From assembly GCA_030427485.1 (NCBI GenBank), contig JAUICG010000020.1, positions 38,362 through 102,361 of the forward strand: 64,000 nucleotides of DNA, in the 5' to 3' direction. The position numbers and the translations under genes were made by a program. Shown here piece by piece: positions 1 through 9,371 of the stretch. Within the stretch, counting starts at the first letter, position 1. The number at the start of each line of letters is the position of its first letter. The notes under the pieces were generated by a model. The model was not told where the DNA came from and did not search any database. It worked only from the letters and a program-made list of their open reading frames with translations. The DNA comes from Gammaproteobacteria bacterium (GTDB lineage Bacteria > Pseudomonadota > Gammaproteobacteria > Pseudomonadales > Halieaceae).

Positions 1-924
1 GGCGATGGTGATATGACTGGCATTGGCTATCGCTTCCCAGGTGGAGCCAAAATCCGTGGAGCGGTGTATGTTGCCGCGCAAGCCAAACAGCAGCAGCGCA
101 TCGTGTCCGGCATTGTAGTCGGCCCCGAACCAGCTACCCTCATAGAACGGTTCCAGCGATTCCCAGCTCCCGCCGCCATCCAGCGAGCGGTACATCACTC
201 CTCCCTCCCCGGCAATGAATACTCGCCCCCTGCCATCGCCGGTAACGGTGTTCAGGTGGTATTCGAAGGGGTTCTCCAGTTGCCGCTGCTGGTTGACCCA
301 GTGTTCGCCGCCGTCCGTCGTTGCGACAAATGTACCGAAGGCGCCCACCGCCCAGCCCCGATCAGCGTCCTGGAACCAGACGTCCAGCAGCGGTGAGGTA
401 AACACGGGTTCGCTCAGCGTGAGCTCAGCGTCTTCGAGGTCCAGTTGGGCGTCTTCCAGCGCCGACGCGAGTTCCGGGCGCTCTTCAGCACTGGCTGTCG
501 CCAGCGCTTTTTCCAGTCTGCGCATTGCGCGATGGGCCGTCTCGCGCCGTTCCAGGTTGGCCTGGTGTTGCACCGACAGGCCATCGCGTTGAATACGCCA
601 GGTCAACGCCCCGTCCTCGCTGACCAGTATCAGGCCATCGTGCCCAACGGCCCAGCCCAGCAGGTCATCGACAAAACAGACGCCGGTCAGCATCTGGGTA
701 GTGGGCACGCTGCCCTGTTGCCAGCTGTCGCCATCGTCATCGGAGTAAAGGACTATACCGTGCTCGCCGGCGGCGACCAGGCGTTCACCCGCCGCGGTTA
801 CATCCAGTAGCAGCGCCTGTGGCGCGAGAGGCATCATCGGGGCAATGTCCTGGGACAGCGCCTGGTGCACTGGCATGAAAAACAGGAGCAGTGCCACCGC
901 GACGGGTGTGGCGGGTTTTCTCAC
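1..924 (-). CDS. YCF48/BNR-repeat periplasmic beta-propeller protein (C-terminus off the left edge)
   Basis: The reading frame starts at a GTG (924) followed by a typical signal peptide (MRKPATPVAVALLLFFMPVH, ending near ALSQ). It stays open to base 1, so the C-terminus is outside the window. The mature part has repeated blades such as GIVLYSDDDGDSW and IHRSTDFGSTWEA, the S/T-x-D-x-G-x-T-W signature of BNR/YCF48-like (photosystem II assembly factor-like) propellers. In non-photosynthetic proteobacteria such proteins are secreted and often sit near RND-type transporters, as here; their biochemical role is not established. A weak GGA lies upstream of the GTG. The downstream ATG codons are either out of frame or inside the signal peptide, so GTG is preferred. 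It lies downstream of, and in the same direction as, the pump operon with a gap of about 165 bases. Confidence 0.72.
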   Translation of the reverse strand, partial: MRKPATPVAVALLLFFMPVHQALSQDIAPMMPLAPQALLLDVTAAGERLVAAGEHGIVLYSDDDGDSWQQGSVPTTQMLTGVCFVDDLLGWAVGHDGLILVSEDGALTWRIQRDGLSVQHQANLERRETAHRAMRRLEKALATASAEERPELASALEDAQLDLEDAELTLSEPVFTSPLLDVWFQDADRGWAVGAFGTFVATTDGGEHWVNQQRQLENPFEYHLNTVTGDGRGRVFIAGEGGVMYRSLDGGGSWESLEPFYEGSWFGADYNAGHDALLLFGLRGNIHRSTDFGSTWEAIANASHITIA

Positions 925-1090
925 CGGGCTTCACGTTCCATATTCTTGTAATAGTTGCTTGCTGAGTTTTGGGATTGTGAACTGCTCGCACGGGGGGCAA
1001 CATGATGCGCGTCAATATTCTGGCAATGAAGTCGTAGCGGAAAACAGAATCGCGTGCGCGGGGCTGCGCAGAATATCGGGGATAAGCGGG

Positions 1091-2614
1091 TTAGAACAAG
1101 GGTGGAGGGCCATCCGCCTCCGCAACGGGCGGCGCGGCCCTGCCGGTGAGTTTATCCGCTTCATCAACCCAGCCCCCGCCCATGGCCTTGTAGATATCGG
1201 CGGATGCGGTCAGCACGGAAGCGCGCAGCGCGGCCAGGGTCAGTTCAGCGGGAAAAAGCGTTTGTTGGGCCTGCAACACTGTGGAGTACGGCACATAGCC
1301 GCCATCGTACTGCAATCGCGCCAGTCGTTCGTACTCGGACAATGCAGCCACCAGCCGCTTCTGTGCGACGAGCTGCTGCGCGATTTTCTGCTGCGCGACA
1401 AGCGCGTTGTCAACATCGGCAAACGCGGTTTGAACCGCCAGCTTGTAGTTCGCCAGCGCCGCTCGCTGGGCGGCTTCAGCCTGTGCCACCTGGCCACTGA
1501 CAGCGCCGAAGGTAAATATCGGCCCGACCACCTGCCCGGCGTAATTCCATGTGCGGGTCGATCCCTGAAACAGGTCGGACAGACTCGAACTCGTGCTGCC
1601 GAAGGCGCCGGTCAGGGAAATGCTGGGAAAATAAAGCGCCTTTGCCGCGCCGATTTGCGCATTGGAGGCGATCAGCGCCTGCTCCGCCTGCAGCAGATCC
1701 GGCCGCCGTTCCAGCAGGCTGGAGGGCAGGCCGGACGGTGCAACCGGCGACACCAGTTCGGAGATCGGCTTCCCCCGCGGGATAACACCGGGATTGCGGC
1801 CAAGCAACACCGACAGGGCGTTCTCCAACTGGGCGATCTGGGATTCTATCTGTGGAATCTGCGTCGCCGCCGTCTCGTACTGCGACTGGGCCTGTACCAC
1901 AGTCATCAGCGACGATTGTCCGTATTTGTACTGCATCTCGTAGAGACGCACGAACTCGCCGTAGGTGTCCAGCGTATGCTTGCTGACGGCAAGCTGTTCA
2001 TCCAGTCCGCGCAGGGTGATGTAACTGCTGGCCACGGAAGAGACCAGCGTGAGAATCACCCCGCGCCGGGCTTCCTCGGTCGACAGCATATTCGCCTGCG
2101 CCGCCCGGGACAGATTGCGTATACGACCCCAGAAATCCAGTTCCCAGCTGGCCGAGAGAAAGGCCTGATAGGTATCCTGGGGGTTCGGGAAATCGGGAAT
2201 TGCCGCGCTCAGCCCGGTATCGGGCGCGCGCAATTCCTCACCGCTGGCACCGTAACCAAGCTGTGGATACAGGGCCGATCGCGTCTGGGTGACAATACCC
2301 AGCGCCTGCTCGACATTCGCCGCGGCAATTTGCACGCTGTAGTTGTTCGCCAGCGCCGCGGCGATGAGTTCGTCCAGCACCGGGTCGCCGAACTGCTGCC
2401 ACCACGCGGTGTCGGCGGTTGCCGCTACCACCGCCGGCTCGAATCGAAACGCCGTCGGCATATCCACCTCGGGCTGTTGATATTCCGGGGCCAGCGAGGT
2501 ACAGCCCGACATTACCAGCACACACGCCAACACCGCGCGCAACAGCGGTAGGCGAAAAGCCGGCATCGGCCAGGCGGTTCGGCGGCAAGGCCTGCAGTCA
2601 CGGGAGCGCAACAT
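1091..2614 (-). CDS. NodT-family outer-membrane efflux lipoprotein (TolC/OprM-like)
   Basis: This is the outer-membrane channel of a tripartite RND pump, 507 residues. A lipobox (VLVMSGC, Cys at about residue 38) is followed by the usual SLAPEYQQP start of the mature lipoprotein, then two OEP repeats rich in Ala/Gln/Leu helices (for example AAANVEQALGIVTQTRSALYP and AAKALYFPSISLTGAFGS). The ATG at 2614 has a GGGAG about seven bases upstream and starts just after the RND stop codon, so translational coupling is likely. A later ATG at 2566 would shorten the n-region but lacks a ribosome site. The gene is third in the adaptor-RND-channel operon. Substrate cannot be told from sequence. Confidence 0.92.
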   Translation of the reverse strand: MLRSRDCRPCRRTAWPMPAFRLPLLRAVLACVLVMSGCTSLAPEYQQPEVDMPTAFRFEPAVVAATADTAWWQQFGDPVLDELIAAALANNYSVQIAAANVEQALGIVTQTRSALYPQLGYGASGEELRAPDTGLSAAIPDFPNPQDTYQAFLSASWELDFWGRIRNLSRAAQANMLSTEEARRGVILTLVSSVASSYITLRGLDEQLAVSKHTLDTYGEFVRLYEMQYKYGQSSLMTVVQAQSQYETAATQIPQIESQIAQLENALSVLLGRNPGVIPRGKPISELVSPVAPSGLPSSLLERRPDLLQAEQALIASNAQIGAAKALYFPSISLTGAFGSTSSSLSDLFQGSTRTWNYAGQVVGPIFTFGAVSGQVAQAEAAQRAALANYKLAVQTAFADVDNALVAQQKIAQQLVAQKRLVAALSEYERLARLQYDGGYVPYSTVLQAQQTLFPAELTLAALRASVLTASADIYKAMGGGWVDEADKLTGRAAPPVAEADGPPPLF

Positions 2615-2615
2615 C

Positions 2616-5600
2616 TCAGTCTCCCTGCTCCGGGGATTTCGTCCCGCCATTATCACCCGCTGTTTCGCCGGGCGAAGCGGGCGTGTCCGAGTCCCCGTGC
2701 TTGCGTTCTGCGAAGCTGTCGAACAGATAGAACAGCAGCGGCACGTACAGCATCGCCAGCGTGGTCTCGCCGACCATGCCGCCAATGATGCCGGTACCGA
2801 TGGAATGACGCGCATTGGCGCCGGCGCCCATCGCCAGCGCCAGCGGCAGACAACCCGCTGCAAAGGCCAGCGAGGTCATGATGATAGGGCGCAGGCGCTG
2901 CTCCCCGGCCAGTACCGTCGCTTCCATAATCGACTTGCCCTGTTTGCGAAAGTCGACAGCCGCCGAGACCCGCAGCACAGCGTTCTTGGCGCCGAGGCCA
3001 ATCAGCACCAGCAGGCCGATCTGGAAGTACACGTCGTTCTCCAGGCCGCGGGCAGTGATCATCAGCAGCGCGCCGAGTATGCCAAACGGCACCGCGGACA
3101 TCACGGCGCCCGGCAGGGTCCACGACTCGTACTGTGCCGCGAGCACCAGGAAAACAATGACAAGACCGAACACGAAGGCGATCATCGAGGTACCGCCCGA
3201 CTGCTGTTCCTCAAACGCGATGCCTGACCAGCCGTAGGTATAGCCCTCGGGCAGCGACTGCTCGGCAACGGCTTCCATCGCGGCGATGGCATCGCCGGAG
3301 CTGTAACCCTCCGCGGCGGTCGCGTTAACCTTGGCTGCGGGAAACCCGTTGAAGTGCGGCAGCATATCCGGACCGGACACCCATTGCAGGGAGACAACGG
3401 CTGACAGCGGCACCATCTTGCCGTTGTTTGAGCGCGTGTAGAGTCGCTTCAGGTCTTCCGGGTCCTGCCGATACCTGGCATCGGATTGCAAAATCACCCA
3501 CCACACTCGGCTGAACTGGTTGAACTGGCTGGCTGTCAGGGAACCGAACTGCGCCTGTATGGCGCTGTAGACGTCCTCCACCGGCACACCGAGCAGGGTG
3601 GCCTTCTCGCGATCGACATCAACCCGCAGCTGCTGGGTATTGGCATTGAACGTCGTGGCTACGCGGGTGAGTTCAGGGCGCTCGGCCGCCGCCTTGATAA
3701 ACGCCCGTGTGACCGCGTCCAGTTGCGAAGGATCGCCGGCACCGGTGTCCTGGACCCAGAACTCGACACCGCCGGTGGAGCCAATGCCGGGGATGGGTGG
3801 CGGCGCCACCGGATAGACAATGGCTTCCTCGATGTGCGCGGTCTCCCTGGCCAGGGTCATCAGCACAGTGCGCGCGTTCTCCTCACGCGCCGTCGCTACC
3901 GAGTCATAGCGTTCCTCGAAATCCTTCAATGTGACAAAGAAAGATCCGGCATTGGTTTTGAAGCCGCTGTCGAGCAGACTGTAGCCGGTTATCATGGAGC
4001 GCGTATCCACACCGGGAATTTTCGCGAAGACGGCGTCCACTTCCTCGGCGACAGCCTGGGTGCGCTCGATACTCGCGGCCTCGGGCATGATGATGGCCGC
4101 CATCACATAACCCTGGTCCTCGTTGGGCACGAATCCTGTGGGGGTAATCGCGAACAGATGGTAGATGCTCCACAGGAAAAAGCACAGTAATACCAGCGCG
4201 ATACCCGAGCGCTTGATTACAAGTTCGACGGCGTGGCCGAAACCGCGCGTGGTGGCATCCACCTGCCTGTTGAACCAGGCAAAAAAGCCCCGCTGCGGCG
4301 CAGTGGTATGCTTCAGCATCATCGCGCACATCGACGGGGTGAGCGTGAGCGCCAGAAACCCGGATATCACCACAGACACCACGATGGTCACCGCAAACTG
4401 TTTGTAAAGCTGGCCCGTCGTGCCGGGGAGAAAGGCAGCGGGGACAAACACCGAGGCCATCACCAGCACCACCGCGACCAGCGAGGTGGAGATCTCCCCC
4501 ATGGACCTGATGGTGGCCTCTTTGGGCGGCAGGTGGTGCTGTTGCATATTGCGCTCGACGTTTTCCACCACCACGATGGCGTCATCCACCACCATGCCGA
4601 TGGCAAGCACCAGTCCGAACAGCGTGATCAGGTTGATCGAAAAACCGAGCGCCAGCATGCCTGCGAACGTGGTTATCAGGGCCACCACGATAGCCACGGT
4701 ACAGATGATCGTGGTGCGAAAGCTTTGCAGGAACAGGAACACCACCAGCACGACCAACAGCACTGCTTCGATCAGGGTGTGTATGACTTCCTCGATTGAA
4801 ATCTTCACGAAGTCGTTGGTATCCAGGGAAATGACATATTCCAGCCCCTCTGGAAAACGCGACTGCAGGTCCTCCAGCGTTTTCCTAACCCCTGCGGACA
4901 CCGTGAGACCGTTCGCCCCGGGTTGCAGATACACTGCGATGAAGGTTGCCGCGGTGCCGTTGAGTTTGGAATCGACTATGTACTGGCGCAGTCCAACCTC
5001 GGCGCGGGCCACATCACCGAGGCGAACGATCGCGCTGTTGTCCGGATCGGCGCGAAGAATGATGTTCTCGTACTTCCGGGGATCGACAAACGGCGCCTGC
5101 GTCACCACGGGCAGGGTCAACTGCACCGGACCCTCCGTGGGTTGCTGCCCGATCTGGCCGGCGCCGAACAGCGCGTTCTGCTTGGACACAGCCGTTGCTA
5201 TATCGCTGGTGGTGATACCCAGTGAAGCCATTCTGTCCGGGTTCATCCAGATTCGCATGGCCTGGTCCGGCACACCCATAATCTGGGCCTGCCCGGCGCC
5301 AGGCACCCGCTTCAACGCATCGAGGATATACACGTTCGCGTAGTTGGCGATGTAATCGGCGCTGTAGCGGTCATCCTTGCCGTACACGCCGATCAGCATC
5401 ATGATGGAGGAAGATTTCTTCTGCACCGAGACGCCTTGCTGTGTCACTGCCGAGGGCAACTGCGGCAGGGCGAGGTTCACGCGGTTTTGTACCTGTACCT
5501 GGGCGATATCCGGATCGGTATCCAGTGAAAAATACACCGTCAGTGTCAGCTGGCCCGTCGCCGAACTGGTAGAGGTCATGTACAGCATATTGTCGACGCC

Positions 5601-5813
5601 GTTGATCTGCGCCTCGATCGGGGCCGCCACGGAGTCCGCCAGCGTCTTGGAGTCGGCGCCCGGGTAGGTGGCGGACACGTTCACCTGTACCGGCGTAATG
5701 GTCGGGTATTGCTGCACCGGCAGTACCGCCAGCGACACCGCGCCGGCCAGGCACAACACAATCGCCACTACGCTGGCAAAAATGGGCCTCTCGATAAAAA
5801 AGCGCGAGAACAT
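2616..5813 (-). CDS. RND multidrug efflux inner-membrane transporter, HAE1 (AcrB/MexB) family
   Basis: This 1,065-residue proton-driven exporter is the pump of the tripartite complex. It begins with the classic MFSRFFIERPIFASVVAIVL, has two large periplasmic loops after TM1 and TM7, and carries the TM4 proton-relay Asp pair in GMVVDDAIVVVENVER (D410/D411, equivalent to AcrB D407/D408). The C-terminal half has GLGAKNAVL and the usual TM11-12 block. The length equals that of AcrB-type proteins, and its tail is hydrophilic and charged. It sits 16 bases after the adaptor gene and is followed at once by the channel gene. HAE1 pumps export hydrophobic drugs, bile-salt-like compounds, solvents and lipids; no specific substrate is claimed. 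Confidence 0.96.
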   Translation of the reverse strand: MFSRFFIERPIFASVVAIVLCLAGAVSLAVLPVQQYPTITPVQVNVSATYPGADSKTLADSVAAPIEAQINGVDNMLYMTSTSSATGQLTLTVYFSLDTDPDIAQVQVQNRVNLALPQLPSAVTQQGVSVQKKSSSIMMLIGVYGKDDRYSADYIANYANVYILDALKRVPGAGQAQIMGVPDQAMRIWMNPDRMASLGITTSDIATAVSKQNALFGAGQIGQQPTEGPVQLTLPVVTQAPFVDPRKYENIILRADPDNSAIVRLGDVARAEVGLRQYIVDSKLNGTAATFIAVYLQPGANGLTVSAGVRKTLEDLQSRFPEGLEYVISLDTNDFVKISIEEVIHTLIEAVLLVVLVVFLFLQSFRTTIICTVAIVVALITTFAGMLALGFSINLITLFGLVLAIGMVVDDAIVVVENVERNMQQHHLPPKEATIRSMGEISTSLVAVVLVMASVFVPAAFLPGTTGQLYKQFAVTIVVSVVISGFLALTLTPSMCAMMLKHTTAPQRGFFAWFNRQVDATTRGFGHAVELVIKRSGIALVLLCFFLWSIYHLFAITPTGFVPNEDQGYVMAAIIMPEAASIERTQAVAEEVDAVFAKIPGVDTRSMITGYSLLDSGFKTNAGSFFVTLKDFEERYDSVATAREENARTVLMTLARETAHIEEAIVYPVAPPPIPGIGSTGGVEFWVQDTGAGDPSQLDAVTRAFIKAAAERPELTRVATTFNANTQQLRVDVDREKATLLGVPVEDVYSAIQAQFGSLTASQFNQFSRVWWVILQSDARYRQDPEDLKRLYTRSNNGKMVPLSAVVSLQWVSGPDMLPHFNGFPAAKVNATAAEGYSSGDAIAAMEAVAEQSLPEGYTYGWSGIAFEEQQSGGTSMIAFVFGLVIVFLVLAAQYESWTLPGAVMSAVPFGILGALLMITARGLENDVYFQIGLLVLIGLGAKNAVLRVSAAVDFRKQGKSIMEATVLAGEQRLRPIIMTSLAFAAGCLPLALAMGAGANARHSIGTGIIGGMVGETTLAMLYVPLLFYLFDSFAERKHGDSDTPASPGETAGDNGGTKSPEQGD

Positions 5814-5829
5814 GAAACCGGCTCCTGGC

Positions 5830-7011
5830 CTACTTGCTCGCCGTCGATGTCGAGGCTGCCGCCTTATCGACCGCTGCGTCTGTTACCATGACCGGCGTGC
5901 CCGGCCCGAGTCGCAAAGCGCCGTCGATGACGACACGGTCTCCGCCGGCCAGGCCCTCGCTGATAAACCAGTCGTCACCGTGCCAGTTGCCCACGACTAC
6001 CGGGCGCATCTCCGCCTCGTCCGCTTCGTTCACAATCCAGACAAAGTGTCCCTGCGCGCTCTGCTGGACTGCGCGCTGGGGAACGAGAATGGCGTCGGGC
6101 CGCGTAGCGCCAACCAGGCGGGTCCGGACATACTGGTTGGGTCGCAGCACTCCATCGGGATTGTCGACCACCGCGCGGATCAGGAATGTTCCCGTTTCCG
6201 GATTGTACGAGGGGTCGGCAAAATCGATCTTGCCTTTCTGCGGGAACAGGCTGCCATCGACCATCTCCACCTCCACGATGAACTTGTCATCGTCCGGTGT
6301 TTTCAAACGCCCTTCTTTCTCCTCCTTACGCATGCGTTCCATGTCGTTCTCGGACAGGCTGAAGTTTATCCATATGGGCGATAGCACGGAGACCGTGGTG
6401 AGCTGCGCGTTCTGGGCATCGAGGTAAGTACCGTCGGCGACCACCGAGAAGCTGCTGACGCCATCGACCGGCGACGTGATCGTCGCGTACGACAAGTTCA
6501 ACTGCGCGGTCTCCAGTTGCGCTTTCGACTGCGCCACATCGGCGCCCGCTTTTTCAAACTGCCCGCGCGCGTCGTCCAGGTCCCGTTGTGACAGTGCATT
6601 CAACTCCACCAGGGGTTTGGTACGCGCAAGATTGGCGCGCGCCACCTCCAGTGCCGCCTCGTTGCGCTCCAGCGCCGCTGCGGCGCCATCCACCTGCGCC
6701 TGGAAGGGCTTTTTGTCCATTTCAAAAAGCACCTGGCCAGCCTTGACCGTGGAGCCCTCGGTGTAGACGCGCTTTTCGAGAAAGCCTGACACTCGGGCCT
6801 GGATATTCACCGCCTGGGAGCTCTGCGTCTGCGCAATAAAAATCGTCGTAACCGGCACATCCTCGGGCACGACCTCCTGCACCGTGACAGCGACCGGCGG
6901 CACAGACTTCGGCGCTTCCGATGCGCCGCATGCTGCAAGCAGCGCCGTCACCGAAAACAGGAGTAACGAGGGTATGACCCCGGTATGCGTCCCGGTAAAC
7001 CTGAACCTCAT
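5830..7011 (-). CDS. RND efflux periplasmic adaptor lipoprotein (AcrA/MexA family)
   Basis: This 393-residue membrane fusion protein links the RND pump to the outer-membrane channel. The N-terminus is a lipoprotein signal (SLLLFSVTALLAAC, Cys at about residue 28). It is followed by the split biotinyl-lipoyl motif (QARVSGFLEKRVYTEGSTVKAG ... TITSPVDGVSS), an alpha-hairpin between about residues 95 and 170, and the beta-barrel and membrane-proximal domains (RTRLVGATRPDAILVPQRAV, a conserved adaptor motif). It is the first gene of the operon adaptor-RND-NodT. The roughly 250 bases upstream (7012-7265) are the only place for the operon promoter; no convincing operator was seen there, and the TetR gene at 7744-8379 is a possible but unproven regulator. 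Confidence 0.94.
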   Translation of the reverse strand: MRFRFTGTHTGVIPSLLLFSVTALLAACGASEAPKSVPPVAVTVQEVVPEDVPVTTIFIAQTQSSQAVNIQARVSGFLEKRVYTEGSTVKAGQVLFEMDKKPFQAQVDGAAAALERNEAALEVARANLARTKPLVELNALSQRDLDDARGQFEKAGADVAQSKAQLETAQLNLSYATITSPVDGVSSFSVVADGTYLDAQNAQLTTVSVLSPIWINFSLSENDMERMRKEEKEGRLKTPDDDKFIVEVEMVDGSLFPQKGKIDFADPSYNPETGTFLIRAVVDNPDGVLRPNQYVRTRLVGATRPDAILVPQRAVQQSAQGHFVWIVNEADEAEMRPVVVGNWHGDDWFISEGLAGGDRVVIDGALRLGPGTPVMVTDAAVDKAAASTSTASK

Positions 7012-7265
7012 AGGCTTGCCTTGTTTGAATTATCGTGTGCTAAAAAAGCGGATAAATGCCCTGTAAGAAGTTTCCGGGTCGGGCTGAAATCAACAGCCGA
7101 CCGTCGCAATTCCACTCGAGAGACCGCAATGTATTGCGTGATTAAAATCCAGTTGGCAAGTGATAGCAAGTATTAACAGTACAAGCACCGTACTTATGGT
7201 GCGGCACTCATCTTCCCGCACACCCTGCAGGGGTCGCGGGTCCATCGACCCGGCTGCGCTCCACC

Positions 7266-7730
7266 TTACTCGGGCTCAGACTGCTGCGCGTATTCGGGCG
7301 TGTACTTCGTCATCTGTCCGCCGTACAAACTGGGTGTCGATACTTTCAGCGGAATGATTTTCACGATCACGCGTTCGGCGCCGGGTGGGTCGTAGGTGAA
7401 CTTGTCCTCCCCGGTGAAGCGCTTCCACATGGCCTGCTGAAAGGCGCCCTCCGGATCATCGGTCAGTTCGGCCGTGCCGCGAATCTCGATATAGCGCGTC
7501 GTGTCGCTCGATGACGTGATACACAGCGTGATCTGGGGATTGGCCAGCAGGTTCCTGTATTTGACCCGCTGCTTCAGGGTACTGAAGCGCACAAAGCTGC
7601 CATCCCAGTCAATACTTACCGGGTTGGTGGAGATCAGGCCGTCCTGATGACGAATGGTGCTGACCATCGCAAGGTATTCCTGCTCGACGATATCGAGATG
7701 GCTGTCCGGGATTGTTGTCACTGGCGGCAT
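7266..7730 (-). CDS. PPOX-class pyridoxamine 5'-phosphate oxidase-like flavin protein
   Basis: A 154-residue single-domain split-barrel protein. The pattern is that of small PPOX/F420-type reductases: LAMVSTIRHQDGLISTNPVSIDWDG, then FSTLKQRVKYRNLLANPQITLCI (cofactor-phosphate-binding Lys/Arg strand), and RYIEIRGTAELTDD. Members bind FMN or F420 and reduce small substrates; Gram-negative marine bacteria usually make little or no F420, so FMN or another flavin is the safer guess. It lies 13 bases downstream of the TetR gene in the same orientation and probably shares its transcript. Confidence 0.85.
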   Translation of the reverse strand: MPPVTTIPDSHLDIVEQEYLAMVSTIRHQDGLISTNPVSIDWDGSFVRFSTLKQRVKYRNLLANPQITLCITSSSDTTRYIEIRGTAELTDDPEGAFQQAMWKRFTGEDKFTYDPPGAERVIVKIIPLKVSTPSLYGGQMTKYTPEYAQQSEPE

Positions 7731-7743
7731 GGCTGCCCTCCTT

Positions 7744-8379
7744 CTAGCGAGTGGAATGTGCTACCTGGGTTGACGTTTTCAAACTGTAAAACGCCGCGTG
7801 AAACAGTTGCTCCGATGCCGCCTTTGCCTTGTCGATATCGCGCTTCTTCATGCCCGACACAATGGCATTGTGAACCAGCCACTGCGCGGCGACCAGCAGG
7901 GCTACCAGGAACTCCCTCGAGGGCGACCTGCCATAAGCCTCCCTGCACCACCGCTGCATGCGGCGCGCGGCTTTGTCGAAGGCCCTGTGTATCACCCGGT
8001 ACGCATGTGAATTCGGATCCGCGGACTCGACAAACAGCAACTGGGCAACCTTGTGCCGTTCAAGGATCGCATCGATGGTCTGGTCGAATACCCGGTGCAG
8101 CCATGCGGGGTTATCGTAGTCGAGATCCCATGCTCCAAGAACGGTTTCTATGTGATCGTTCACGGAGGTCTGGTAAAGCTCATCGATCAGGCTGCCTTTA
8201 TCGGCAAAGCAACGGTAATAGGTGTCTCTCGACACGCCGGCGCCCTTGCAGATATCGGATACGGAGACTCCACTGCTGCCGTGAATACTCAGCAGGTCAA
8301 CCGCGGCGGCCAGGATTAGCCTGCGCTGTTCCTCCATTCCGGGACGCTTTTTACGCGGCTGATGAGCGGCAGCTTGCAT
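7744..8379 (-). CDS. TetR/AcrR-family transcriptional regulator
   Basis: A 211-residue one-component repressor. The N-terminal helix-turn-helix is clear (EQRRLILAAAVDLLSIHGSS, then VSDICKGAGVSRDTYYRCFADKGSLIDELY), and the ligand-binding C-terminal domain is unremarkable. I place the start at the ATG at 8379 (MQAAAHQPRKKRPG) because it has a GAGGA about ten bases upstream and gives a normal TetR length; the frame stays open further upstream. A perfect 7+2+7 palindrome lies about 100 bases upstream in the divergent promoter region, so autoregulation and control of the divergent membrane protein/SDR operon are likely. Confidence 0.92.
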   Translation of the reverse strand: MQAAAHQPRKKRPGMEEQRRLILAAAVDLLSIHGSSGVSVSDICKGAGVSRDTYYRCFADKGSLIDELYQTSVNDHIETVLGAWDLDYDNPAWLHRVFDQTIDAILERHKVAQLLFVESADPNSHAYRVIHRAFDKAARRMQRWCREAYGRSPSREFLVALLVAAQWLVHNAIVSGMKKRDIDKAKAASEQLFHAAFYSLKTSTQVAHSTR

Positions 8380-8465
8380 GCTGTGGCGATCCTCGTTGGT
8401 GACTGTCAAAGGGTCCCTGGTCTTCGCGGCACCCCAGGCATGCACTCTAGCGGCTTGCGCCAGTC

Positions 8466-8492
8466 TTGACAATAAGCTGACAGTGCTGTCAG
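8466..8492 (+). promoter_or_regulatory. Putative TetR operator and -35 element in the divergent promoter region
   Basis: TTGACA (8466-8471) is a consensus -35. Six bases later comes CTGACAG-TG-CTGTCAG (8477-8492), an exact inverted repeat with seven-base arms, placed where the spacer and -10 region of a rightward promoter would lie. Its position between the TetR gene (leftward) and the operon at 8555 (rightward) is typical of a TetR operator. The -10 hexamer is not obvious. The palindrome is read directly; the binding protein is inferred. Confidence 0.65.
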
Positions 8493-8554
8493 ACTATTTT
8501 TGTGACACTGTGGCCACAACCGCGGGTCGACCGCCTACCATGGGAGTACATGTG

Positions 8555-9367
8555 ATGCACACTCAAGCACAGGTTTCGCAGGGCTTCCCCACGCTGCTGG
8601 ACTGGGACCACCCCGTCCACGTCGGATTCAATATTCGCCGCAGCGCCTACATCGCCTCGGCGATCATGGTGCCCGGCGCGTTCTGCGTCGCCTGGACGCT
8701 GATCCTGACGGGTGTGATCAATCCGATGCCGGCGGACAAGTATGTCTCCATCAGCCTGTTCATTGGCTACTGGGCGGCGTTGTTCGCATTTGTCGACAAC
8801 AGGGGCGAGCAGCGCAGCTGGGCGGCCAAGTGGCACGAATTCCTGATCGTCTGGCTGCTCACCAGCGGCGGCGCGCAACTGGGCTGGGAACTGCCGGCGG
8901 TGTATATGAAAGTCAGCTACCTCTACCAACTGGGCGCGGAACTGCAGCCGGACCAGCTCATTTTCTGGCCCTGGTGGCTGTACTCGGTCGCCGATACCCG
9001 CTACATGCGCCCGCATGAAGCGCAACTGGCGCACGAGGCGATGCTCGCGCACTCCGGTTTCCTGGAAATTCTCGCCGCCTACCTGCTGTCCAGGCGCAGG
9101 TACTACAAGACAGCCGTGGGTATCGCCATCCTCGCCAACTGGGGCGCCTTCTATGGCAATACCGCGGTGATCTACCTGGGTGAGATACTGGTGGATTACC
9201 GCAACCTGGAAGACGGTGCGTGGGGATTCTGGCTGAAATGGGTCGGACTGAACCTGCAGTGGTCGGTGCTGAGCCCGGCGGCGGCCATCGGCGGCATCTG
9301 GCTGCTGGTGCAACGCGTACGCGCCGAAACCGCCGAGCAGCTTGCCGGCGCCCGGCAGGAGGAATAG
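8555..9367 (+). CDS. Multi-pass membrane protein, EXPERA/emopamil-binding-like
   Basis: A 270-residue protein with about six or seven hydrophobic segments. The middle contains KWHEFLIVWLLTSGGAQLGWE and, about 40 residues later, LYSVADTRYMRPHEAQ followed by a helix. This spacing of H-E, E and D-x-R-Y residues resembles the EXPERA fold of emopamil-binding protein (sterol delta8-delta7 isomerase) and TMEM97, but the match is by eye only. The chosen ATG (8555) has GGGAG eight bases upstream, inside the sequence of an earlier possible ATG (8540). Four bases separate its stop from the GTG start of the dehydrogenase. The pairing with an SDR suggests a two-step modification of a lipid or terpenoid; substrate unknown. 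Confidence 0.55.
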   Translation: MHTQAQVSQGFPTLLDWDHPVHVGFNIRRSAYIASAIMVPGAFCVAWTLILTGVINPMPADKYVSISLFIGYWAALFAFVDNRGEQRSWAAKWHEFLIVWLLTSGGAQLGWELPAVYMKVSYLYQLGAELQPDQLIFWPWWLYSVADTRYMRPHEAQLAHEAMLAHSGFLEILAAYLLSRRRYYKTAVGIAILANWGAFYGNTAVIYLGEILVDYRNLEDGAWGFWLKWVGLNLQWSVLSPAAAIGGIWLLVQRVRAETAEQLAGARQEE

Positions 9368-9371
9368 CGCC

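Noticed and set aside
845..2551. 568-codon rightward frame opposite the outer-membrane channel gene
   Set aside because: It is the antisense shadow of a clear NodT gene; Cys/His/Arg-rich with no motif. High-GC genes commonly leave such frames open.
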